A stretch of 29,627 nucleotides of DNA from Reclinomonas americana ATCC 50394 (Eukaryota; Jakobida; Jakobea; Jakobida): positions 23,676 to 53,302 of the forward strand of contig PS015073.1 of the NCBI GenBank assembly GCA_048213135.1. Direction: 5' to 3'. The notes under the pieces were generated by a model. It saw only the letters and a list, made by a program, of their open reading frames with translations, made no database searches and was not told the origin of the DNA. Positions within the stretch are counted from its first letter, which is position 1. Each line of letters opens with the position of its first letter. Position numbers and translations under genes: made by a program. Of the stretch, positions 18,901 through 28,100 are shown one piece after another.

Positions 18901-20118
18901 TCACGCAGAGCCAGTCGATGAAGCCGCTCCTCGAATGTGCTGATGACGTGCTGAACGAAACGCGCTTCCGATATGCGAGTGGAGAATTGCGCACGTTCGT
19001 CAGCCGTTAGCTGCAGTCGAGCGAGTATAGAGAGAAAGACACCACCGTCACCGAGGTACTCTTGCACACTGGTCTCAGTCAACGCCGACGACCCGTGCAC
19101 CAACTCGTTACGCACCTGGCGTATCTCTTCCAGCGCATTGCGTTCTTCAACATCGTCAATCAGCAGCAGTGTGCGACCGTCATCACGCACAAGGCCACCG
19201 AATAGCAGGATCGACACCAAGGCCGTCACATCGAATGTATCACACGAAGGATCGGAGGTGGGGTCGGCATCGAAAGCAGACTTCCAGTTGAGCATGTGCT
19301 GCTGCTGCTGTGCATACAACTTGACGCGACCGGGGGCGAGTGGTGCATGCCGCTCGTACCACTCCCGGATCATCAACGGATGCCAGAACAACGGAGGCGT
19401 CCACACGTCAGGAGTCCAAGCCCGCACATCAAAGTTCGGATGATCACGGCACATTTGCGCAAGTGATCGGCGACACCGAAGACGCATGGTGTCGGTCACC
19501 GTATCCATCGCCACTTCGATACGATTCGAGTGGACCATTCTGCACAGACCGCAACGCAGAGAGAGAGAGAGAGAGAGATATGAACACAATTGACATCGGA
19601 TGGAACAAAGTTTTCTGTCGCAGACGACAAACCGCTCTGACCATGACGATGTCCTGATCGGCGAGAACGCACGCGCGTGAGCTCAACACGTCGAAGCACG
19701 AACCAAGTGTTGCACTTAAATTACCTCGTGACTTCGCCCGCAGACGCAGCAGACGCAGCAGGTGACATGGTCATCCGCACCACCACTGGCGTACTCGCCT
19801 TGATGCCCAGACTGCGCAGCTTCGCTCCGCTCATGTCTCCCAAGTCGAACTCAGCCGGCCTCTCTACTCCAACAATCTCTATACACGCATCTCCACTCCT
19901 GTCGCACAGCAAGCGGGTGGCCTCGCGCAGCAAGTCCGCGAGAGTGGACAGGGCCGTCAAGCCCTCCACAAACACCGCGAGAGCCGAATCATGAGCCGCA
20001 CTCACGTGCACAGAGAACTACGTCATACGTACACAAAGACAAAACGGCGGTCAATTAAACGTAGCGAGAGAGTCACTATTTATCCGCGCATGATTATGCG
20101 ACATGCGCTCACCGACAT
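15954..20118 (-). CDS. STAND/NLR-like protein: ubiquitin-like, HEPN, NACHT, pentapeptide, nine WD40; 3 exons, about 1294 aa
   Basis: The main exon 15954-19539 is one frame of 1194 aa from its first ATG (19538). Upstream exons 20113-20118 (ATG TCG) and 19725-20017 join it in phase. In full-model numbering: a beta-grasp domain at about 3-85; HEPN at about 173-298 with RNELVH at 243-248; NACHT from about 365, with Walker A GSSGAGKTT at 372-380, Walker B LLLLDGYDE ending at 454 and a sensor-like IITCRGD near 475; the usual NACHT-distal FVHVSLLEH; pentapeptide repeats at about 802-858 (GADLR, GADLQ, EADFRGADV); nine 42-residue WD40 repeats at about 863-1241, with GH and W plus DKTVRVW patterns; and a 53-residue tail. 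STAND ATPases are closed switches: the WD40 propeller senses, NACHT oligomerises and the N-terminal domain acts. An intact Rx4H motif suggests the HEPN is an RNase. The role in defence or self-recognition is inference. The 5' extension is less sure than the main exon. Confidence 0.88.
16116..17249 (-). repeat. Nine tandem WD40 repeats, 126-bp period
   Basis: Coding repeat within the NACHT gene: nine units of exactly 42 codons, each with GH ... VTPDG ... SGS.D..VRVWS. Pairwise identity by eye is roughly 60-70 percent, and the similarity is also visible in DNA. Differences concentrate just after the GH(T/S) and at the residue or residues between SGS and the conserved Asp. Confidence 0.9.
19725..20017 (-). 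CDS. Exon coding a ubiquitin-like beta-grasp domain of the NACHT gene
   Basis: 293 nt with acceptor GACGTAG and donor AG|GTAATT; the two left-over bases plus the first base of the main exon make an Arg codon. The order is strand (FSVHV), strand (ALAVFVEGL), helix (TLADLLREATRLL), strand (CIEIVGVE), a loop with LRSLGIKAS, then strand (TPVVVRM). This is the ubiquitin fold order, and the LRSLGI element mirrors the conserved segment before the last ubiquitin strand. It has no terminal Gly-Gly, so it is more likely a docking domain than a modifier. There is no in-frame ATG before the body of the domain, which supports an upstream exon. Confidence 0.65.
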
Positions 20119-20544
20119 TTTTGAGTTCTCTTCTCACACACTCTCCAGCAGCGCACGGCAGCTGCTTAAGGTTCTCACAAAATCAACACACACGGCCGAT
20201 CTCTTCTCGTGTTGCGACACGCGATCCTCCAAGTCGTGCGTGTGATCGCGACGTCGTCGGTGATCTCGCGTGTGACAGGACGTTCGACGGTCTCAATCAC
20301 CGCGCAAACTTGCTCATCTTCTCCGCTCCCCTCTCTCTCTTCCTCCCCACTTCATGTATCCCGCGACACGTGCTGGATATAATGACGCTGCGCATGTGGT
20401 CACAGTTGACCGCGAGAGACGTCGACGTTGACAAGAACTCGACGTCGCGATCGCCAATTTGGCGATCACTGGTTGTGCTGACGTCGTTGTGCTCACTGTT
20501 GTGCATAGATTAGTGAAGTTTTTATTATAATTATTGCCCCTCCT
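20119..20544. other. Intergenic space between BTB-TLDc and NACHT genes
   Basis: About 426 bp on the 5' side of the NACHT gene and the 3' side of the BTB-TLDc gene. Short frames on both strands around 20130-20245 look mildly protein-like but lack supporting structure. The NACHT promoter should lie here; I cannot name an element. Confidence 0.55.
20521..20526 (-). terminator. AATAAA polyadenylation signal of the BTB-TLDc gene
   Basis: AATAAA on the minus strand, 18 nt after the TGA, in an AT-rich patch that stands out from its GC-rich surroundings. It would imply a very short 3' UTR. Confidence 0.5.
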
Positions 20545-21716
20545 TCACTCCACCAAGAACACTTCGTAATCCTGAACGCGGAAGTTTTTCGCTCCCGCCA
20601 GCGTGGTGACATCACACGGGCCTCCATCAGCGGCTCGGTACGCGTGAGCACCGGGATTGGAGTACGACGAATCGTTCGCGTTGCAGCCATTCGAAAGATA
20701 AAGGCAGTGTCCGTTGCCAAATGTCGGAGACTGGTTGGGGTTGTGGTAGACGGCGTTCGCGCCATTGCTTCCGGCAAGGAGTCGCAACAGTCGAATCGGC
20801 TGACTGTCTGTGGAACCAGCAAAGAGGAAGCTCTGCATGCTGGGATCTGTGGCATATGCTGTCGCGGACGTCCAAGACACGGGTGTGTAACCACCACACA
20901 CTCGACCAGTGGTAGTCCGCATAATCGTCAGAGTTGCACTGCATTCAGTTAGCACGATTGCCTCAAGAAGGCGCCATGATTCAAACTTACCCACGACCGT
21001 CACAGCAGCGATGGAAATCGGCTGACGCAAATCCATCCACGGATGCGCGCAACAATCGCTTGAAGCGTGGCGTCGCACCATCCCGAGCGGCGGCGAGCCA
21101 GCGCGACACTTGCCCACTGTCGACCCTCGATAGCAGCTCACTCGGGATTCGACCATGTCGTGGTGGGGGCACACGACCCTCCAGTCTCTGTGGACGCAAA
21201 AGGAACACCTTCCATTCATCCACTCGCTCATGCGGGAAGCACTGCGAGTCGAGCACGTCGTCAAGGCAGCTGGTGTACAGATTGTGAGCCACACTACCAG
21301 AAGTGCTCACAGAAATCAGGAGACAAACCTGTCGTTAGGCAGCTGAAGAAGTTGCACGTGCTGCTGCAGAGGCTTGGTGGCCTCGACCATGCGGACTCGT
21401 TCCTCGGCCGTCCATTCTTGAGGGCGCACAGCTTGCACGTGCGCGTGGTGACTGTGAAGGAACCGTGAGTGACGGCAAGGAGAGAGCCTCGCTGCCGCAT
21501 TCGAAGGCGCACCGTGCGTACGCAAACATCAACTCCAAGCAATCACGCTCGTCGCATCGCAGCGTTAGGCGACCAAGGATGAGCTTCAGTGCCTCGACGC
21601 TCGCACGCATCACCTGTGGGTTGTCCGGTAGTAGAAGTGTGGCAGCTTCTCCGTCGATGAGCTCCAGACACTTGTCGACCGTGCCGTGCTCGTTGAAGGT
21701 CAACGCGCCGTCCTGT

Positions 21717-21748
<32 letters not shown>

Positions 21749-22743
21749 CGACAGTCAGTCGTAGCGGAAGGCAAAGGGAAAGACGAGAAGTGGTCGCAGT
21801 CTGCCTACAGTGTGTAGAGTATGGAGCACAAAAAATGGCGCGCCATGGGGTATGCTACTCCCGTTGCCTCGTCTCCAACATCACTTCTCTCATGTCCACT
21901 TCTCGTGCCCTCCCTCCCTCACACTCTCCATCCTCTGCTCAACACGCCAACGCAACGAGCAATAACAAGGCGTTCTCCGGGTTGATGCTGGCGTCGATCA
22001 ACTCGCGACAGTGCGTCACCAAATCCACCAGGCGCAGTTCGTCGGCCGCGTGCAGCAAGTCGAACGCGATCTCCACTTGCACATCGGCCACACGCTGCGT
22101 GAGGAGAGAAAGCATGTCAGAGCTGCGTCTGCTGCTGCGTGCAACAATGTCGGCAAGGGATTTGTGGGCGTTTATCGCATCATTGGAATGTGGTGAATGA
22201 AGTGTTTTGCTTTTTCTCTTCGTCAATACCTGGTGAATAAAGTCCATGATAATCCGCATCAACTCGGGTCGGATGTTGGGCTTCTCTCTGCGTGAAAGAT
22301 GGTGAGCCACACGCATGGTCGTTACCATCGACAACAGCCACTCAACAGCCTGCCCGTGCGAGCCTCCGCAAAGCTCGATTCTTGCGCCAGCAGCTCCACA
22401 AAGTACGGCGACGCGAGACTCAGCAGGAGAGTGTGCGTGCGGAACTCCACACGCTCTTCGCCGGCCACAATGACAAAGTTGCTGTGCTCCTCGGTGGTGC
22501 AGGCGTCGGCGAGGAGCGCCAGGAATTCGAGTCGTTTGTCGAACTGTGGAGAGGGGCAAGGGAGTGAGGGAAGGGAGAAGAGAGTGGAGTGAGGGAAAGG
22601 GCGAAGGGAGTGGGAAAGGAAGAGGAGAGGCGAGACGAGAAAGGTTGAGGCTCATGTGAGAGAAAAACGGAGCGGTCGTGCGTGGCTTGTGCAGGGCGTT
22701 GCGGTGATGCAAAGACTCACGGAGAACTGGGAGAAGAGCTTAG
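20545..22743 (-). CDS. BTB-BACK-TLDc domain protein, 5' incomplete, 8 visible exons
   Basis: Minus-strand exons 22721-22743, 22347-22543, 22230-22287, 21957-22094, 21513-21712, 21329-21451, 20991-21269 and 20545-20938 join in phase to 469 residues and TGA. A BTB/POZ fold lies at about 20-130 (HSNFVIVAG, FRTHTLLLSLASPYFVELL, LMRIIMDFIHQ, LLHAADELRLVDLVTHC). A BACK-like helical region lies at about 135-245, and a TLDc domain at about 285-469 (RLLRASVDGFASADFH, CGGYTPVSWTS, AVYHNPNQSPTFGNGHCLYL, SSYSNPGAHAY, LAGAKNFRVQDYEVF). BTB domains dimerise and often recruit cullin-3. TLDc domains occur in oxidation-resistance (OXR/TLDC) proteins and bind or regulate V-ATPase in some cases. The specific role here is unknown. 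Several introns are 52-61 nt. The first exon or exons and the start codon were not identified. Confidence 0.85.
22143..22215. repeat. Dispersed repeat, copy in a BTB-TLDc intron
   Basis: Partner of 15840-15915. It sits inside the 135-nt intron 22095-22229 and therefore breaks the usual 52-68 nt intron size of this gene. Confidence 0.6.
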
Positions 22744-22934
22744 CTGGAGAACCAGAGAAGAGATGGATGGTGGACGTGATGAGACGTGACAAGAGACAAG
22801 AGTGGTTGTGATTGGAGAATGAGGAAGAATGTCAATGAGAGTAGAATGCAGCAAAAACGGCGACAAAGGGGGAGGGGGGATGCACAAGGATGGCGAGACG
22901 AGCGAAAGAGTGGAGGACAAGCAGACAGACAGAA

Positions 22935-22939
<5 letters not shown>

Positions 22940-22965
<26 letters not shown>

Positions 22966-23229
22966 CAAGTTAAACAATAATGCATGCGCAGATTCCGGCG
23001 AGTAAAGCTCTGGTGAACAGACGAAAACATCGGTGAGGAGGATGATGGCAGCGACCGAGTTCGCGAAGCAGAATGCAGATCATGCAGTAGTATGCGACAG
23101 TGCAAAAGAAGCAAGTGAGGAGCAGATTTGAAATGCAGGGGAAAAACTTGGAGAGGAATGAGATTTAGTGAGGGAGTGCGAATGAGGAAGTGTGCTTCCG
23201 CGACTGAATAATGACAGCCACCGTATGAC

Positions 23230-23272
<43 letters not shown>

Positions 23273-23590
23273 AAACAACAACGCAGATGACGGCAAGAAA
23301 AGCGCTACAGTCGAAAAGATCAGCGAGGAGAGAAGGACGGCGGCAGCGACCGAAACGATGACCTGAATCGAGAGCTGGGACAGAGCGCTTTGCGAAGCAG
23401 AATGCAGATCATGCAGTAGTATGCGACGAGGAGCAGTGAAATGCAGGCGAAACCAACAGAATGAGAGAGAGGGAGGGCGGGAGTGCGACGACAGCGAACG
23501 AGCGAGCGAGCGAATGAGGCAGAGAGAAGCACAGTGATCCCGAGACTGAATGATGACAGCCACTGCATGACAAAAGGAGAGAGAAGGGAG
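22940..23590. repeat. Tandem duplication of a segment of about 320 bp bounded by (AG)n
   Basis: Copy A (about 22940-23230) and copy B (about 23231-23585) each begin with (AG)n and GTTAAACAA. They share a block CGAAGCAGAATGCAGATCAT followed by GCAGTAGTATGCGAC, and end with GACTGAAT(A/G)ATGACAGCCAC. The N run that follows may hold further copies. Confidence 0.75.
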
Positions 23591-23682
23591 AGAGAGATGG
23601 AGAAAGAGAAAGAGAGAGAGAGAACGAGGGAGAGAGAGAGAGAACAAGAGAGAGAGAGAGAACGAGAGAGAGAGAGAAGAGA

Positions 23683-23950
23683 NNNNNNNNNNNNNNNNNN
23701 NNNNNNNNNNNNNNNNNNNNNNNNNNNNNNNNNNNNNNNNNNNNNNNNNNNNNNNNNNNNNNNNNNNNNNNNNNNNNNNNNNNNNNNNNNNNNNNNNNNN
23801 NNNNNNNNNNNNNNNNNNNNNNNNNNNNNNNNNNNNNNNNNNNNNNNNNNNNNNNNNNNNNNNNNNNNNNNNNNNNNNNNNNNNNNNNNNNNNNNNNNNN
23901 NNNNNNNNNNNNNNNNNNNNNNNNNNNNNNNNNNNNNNNNNNNNNNNNNN
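23683..23950. other. Run of N (268 bases)
   Basis: Unresolved sequence, flanked by (AG)n on both sides. Confidence 0.95.
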
Positions 23951-23993
<43 letters not shown>

Positions 23994-24474
23994 CAGAGAG
24001 AAACAAGGTGATCATGCAGTGTCTCTGACTGCACGATGGTTGAACCAACGAGCGAGAGGGATTGGCTCGGAGACGGAGAACAACCAATGCAGAGTGCGAA
24101 GTGACAGACCATGCAACAGAAAATGCAACGAAGAAAGTATCGAACGCACATAGATAGCACACGCACCTTGCTCGTCATATGAATGAAAAAAACAAAGAAA
24201 CAAGCACCAAAAAGGGACGAGTCGACAACTTCCGTTCTTGTCAGCCGCCGGAAACCGACAAATCCGGCGGACGCGAAACCCAAGCACCAAATCTAGACAC
24301 GCACCAAACAAATATCTCTCACAGATCCACATGCAGATTGTCGCCATACACAAAATTACAGAAGAATGGTGGGAGAGCAAAAAAAAAAAAAAAATAACGA
24401 AGACTCCGCGAAAACAAGATACGCAAGGACTTCAAGGACTTCAAGGACTGCATGTGGCATGTCCACGCTGTGGA

Positions 24475-24705
24475 NNNNNNNNNNNNNNNNNNNNNNNNNN
24501 NNNNNNNNNNNNNNNNNNNNNNNNNNNNNNNNNNNNNNNNNNNNNNNNNNNNNNNNNNNNNNNNNNNNNNNNNNNNNNNNNNNNNNNNNNNNNNNNNNNN
24601 NNNNNNNNNNNNNNNNNNNNNNNNNNNNNNNNNNNNNNNNNNNNNNNNNNNNNNNNNNNNNNNNNNNNNNNNNNNNNNNNNNNNNNNNNNNNNNNNNNNN
24701 NNNNN
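24475..24705. other. Run of N (231 bases)
   Basis: Unresolved sequence in the divergent intergenic space. On the left it is preceded by three copies of the 9-mer GGACTTCAA or its start. Confidence 0.95.
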
Positions 24706-24964
24706 GCAATTGACTTGTCAGAAGAAAAAACAACCAAGCATCCTTCACGTATGCCATTCTACGCCCACAAAAACAGGCGCACTTTTGCTCGCCGACCATC
24801 GCATTCACACACACAAAAACAAGTGACAATTCCACCATCCCACACCAACCAACCGACAATCACATATCGAACGCCGAGAGCCGCCACTCACAAACACATC
24901 TTCGCCTCTCGTCTTGCACGCACAAACAAACACAAAAGACAACTTCGCCACTCTTACACAAACA

Positions 24965-25089
24965 ATGACGCAAGTTCAGCAGCAGCAACTCGACGACGGA
25001 ACCGTCTCACGATTGCGCTCAGTCTCTGATGATTTTGGTAAAGTGACATTGCCCGCGCAAACACACACACACGCACACAGACGCACTTG

Positions 25090-25126
<37 letters not shown>

Positions 25127-28100
25127 TCACTCACGCACTCTGTCATGACTTGCACGCTCATCTTGTCATGTTTTACTGACTCTCTCTCTCTCTGTGTGCG
25201 CTCTCTCAGGCACGTTTGTGCGCGTGTCCAACGAGGAGATCTCGCGCGAGTATCGACTGCTGCAGCAGGTGAGCTGACTTGCAAGTGCGCGACTGATGCA
25301 CTTTTTTTACTTGCTCTCTATGTGTCTCTTTGCGCGCGTGTTCTCTTTCTGTGTGCGTCTCTGTCTCTTGTGTGTTTGGTGCTCCTTTGTGTGCGGTTTT
25401 GTGTGTGTGAGTGTGAGAGAGTGGAGGAGAGAGCGGGTGTGCACTTGCTCTCACTTCAATATCAGCATTTGTGCACTGGTTCTTGTGCTGTTCTCCTCGT
25501 GGTTTCGTGCTGTTCTCCACTGGTTCTTGTGCCTCAGAGCAGGCGTTCATAGGAGCTCTCTACTTCGCGTCGGTTCTTGTGCACTTCTACTCTTGTTTTG
25601 CACCGGTTCTTGCACCTTTCTGTGCATCGGTTCTTGTGCTGTTCTCCTCGTGGTTTCATCGTGTTCTTCACTGGTTCTTGAGCCTCTGAGCTGACGTGCA
25701 TACGTGCTCTGCTTTGTGTCAGTGATATCACCGGTTCTTGTGCACTTCTACCCCCCTTTTCTCACCGGTTCTTGCACTTTTCTACGTATCGGTTCCTGTG
25801 CTGTTCTCCTCGTGGTTTCGTGCTGTTCTTCACTGGTTCTTGAGCCTCTGAGCTGACGTGCATACGTGCTCTGCTTTGTGTCAGTGATATCACCGGTTCT
25901 TTTGCATTTCTTACTCTCGTTTTGCACCGGTTCTTGCATCATTCTGTGTATCGGTTCTTGTGCTGTTCTCCTCGTGGTTTCATCGTGCTCTTCACTGGTT
26001 CTTGAGCCTCTGAGCTGACGTGCATACGTGCTCTGCTTTGCGTCAGTGATATCACCGGTTCTTGTGCACTTCTTCTACTCAAAATTTGCACCGGTTCTTG
26101 CACCCATCTACGCATCGGTTCGTGTGCTGTTCTCATCGTGGTTTCGTGCTGTTCTCCACTGCTTCTTGTGCCTCAGAGCAGGTGTGCACTTGCTCTGGTG
26201 TGTCAACCTCTTCTTTTGTGTTTTTGTGCTCATTGGCTGCGTTTGAGTTTGCACTCTGGTGCTAGTTGCCAAGTGACACTGTTTGCTGTCGTCTCTGCTC
26301 CTCGTTCAGTCTCTTACACTGAATAATGTGCTCCCCTCGCTTGAACGCCTGTTCTGCCACCCCTACTCCCTTCACTCGATTCTCTATTACTTTATTGACT
26401 CTCGCTTGCCATTCTCAACTTTGCATGTACAAGAGCACCATTGTCCACCTTTGAACAGTTGCCTCTCTGTGTGCTCTCCGTCTTGCTGTCTCTGCCCTTA
26501 TCCCTTTCCCTGTTTTCCCTCCCTCTCCCTTCCGCTCACCCTTTTCCCTCCCCCTTCCCCTCCCCGCAGGAGATCGACCACCCCAGCGGCACCTGGGCCC
26601 CCTCCAAACCCGTCCCCACCGGCGCCTACGGCGGCTCCTACGCCCGCCAACTCCACAAGGCCAAGCGCCGCTCCACCTCCTCCTCCTCTGGCCGCAACAG
26701 CACCTCGCCCAGCAACGGCGCCGACGTCTCCATGCGCCTCAGCAAGCACATGACGGCGACCTCCACCAACAAGCTGAGCGCGCTGGCCCGCATGCAGAAG
26801 GAGGCGGCGGAGCGTCGCGACGTGCCCATTATCGATATTCCCGATGTGACGGAGTCGGGGGCGCCCAGCGCCGTGCCGTCGTCCAAGATCTATGATCGGG
26901 TGTCGGTGAGTTTGGGGAAGGGGGGAAAGGGAAAGGGTAGGGGGAAAAGGAGAGGGGGTAGGGGGAAAAGGAGCAGGTGAATGTGAGTGCTTGCTTCATT
27001 TTTGTGTGGGGTGGCGGTTCTGTTCTCTCTCTCTCTCTCTTCCCCATTTCTTCCCTCTTCACTCAACTCCCTTCCCCCTCCCCTCCCTTCCCCTTTACGC
27101 AGGTCGAAGCGGGCACGTCTTCCACCACCACCACCACCGCCACCCAACCCCACGACGCCCCCGCCAACAACGTCGCGTCGTGGCTCGCCAGCATCCCCCT
27201 CCCCGACCGCGTGCAGCAGGCCATTGACGCCCAGCGCGAGACCCCCGATCACCACCAGCAAGAGGACCGCGACAACGCCGACGTGGTCGTCGCACCAACG
27301 TCGTCGGCCATTGACAAGGGCTCCTACGCCCGCGCCTACGCGCGCCAGCAGATGCGCCGCCTGGTGGAGGAGATTGCACGCACGCCCGAAATGTCGACGG
27401 CCGAGCACAGCCCGCACCGCGCCTCCAACCCGCACCACCACCATGAGGACGGCGACGATTACGCCGACAATGTGCACGAGGAGGGCGGCGAGGGTGACGA
27501 GGATGATGGTCACGACTTGCTGGCGGCGCTTGTCGACAATTTCATGGGCGGCGGCGGCGCGCTGTCGTCGGCCAATGTGTCGTTTGATGTGTCACACCAT
27601 GGGGAGGAGGAGGATCAGGACGCGCAGGCGGGACGCGCGGGACCGCAAGAGTCGCCCGTGTTGCCGCGGTCGCACACGTCGTCGGTGGTGGAGCGCAGTT
27701 GCGTGAGATAGGGAAAGGGTATAGGGGCAAAGGGAGGGGGAGGGGGTGACGGGGAAGGGAGGGAGAGAGAGAGAAGAAGGAGGAAGACAGCAGACAGATA
27801 GACAGAGTGTTTCCTACTTTTTCTCAATTGCGGAGAGAGAAGGAGAGGGTTTCTTTCCTCTGTCGCGCTTTTGCAGTGAGAATGGATGATAGGTTGTTGC
27901 TTTTCTTCTCATTGTCACAGATAGAAACTGAACGCCTCGCTCGCTTCTCGATAGTTGGTGAATTCATAGGAGCGATATGTCTCTGCCTCTTCATCTTTTC
28001 AATCTTGAGAAGGTAGTCTATTGGAGCTTTTTTCCCTCATGTAACCATTTCACTCCTGCTTTCTGTTCGCGACAATTGCGGGGGAGGAGGACATGCTTGA

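Larger units (their letters stand above)
22744..24964. other. 5' space of two divergent genes: AG repeats, two gaps, no assured gene
   Basis: The first exon or exons of the BTB-TLDc gene (minus) and the promoter and 5' UTR of the right-hand gene (plus) should lie here. A candidate minus-strand start, ATG ACG AGC AAG followed by a GTGCGT donor, is at 24167-24178, but its phase does not fit the next exon unless a different acceptor or another exon is used. The rest is (AG)n, a tandem duplication and two N runs. Confidence 0.5.

Noticed and set aside
19444-19689. Minus-strand 81-aa frame overlapping the NACHT start
   Set aside because: It runs through the intron and pyrimidine tract between the ubiquitin-like exon and the main exon and has no domain.
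20094-20245. 49-codon plus-strand frame starting ATG CGA CAT, and a minus-strand frame over the same bases
   Set aside because: Both look mildly protein-like, but neither has a splice partner, family likeness or other support. The minus-strand frame also lacks an ATG.
20545-21294. Single 249-aa frame ending in the TLDc domain
   Set aside because: Its N-terminal half has no family likeness. Splicing at 20990/20939 joins the TLDc end to the matching TLDc start in another frame.
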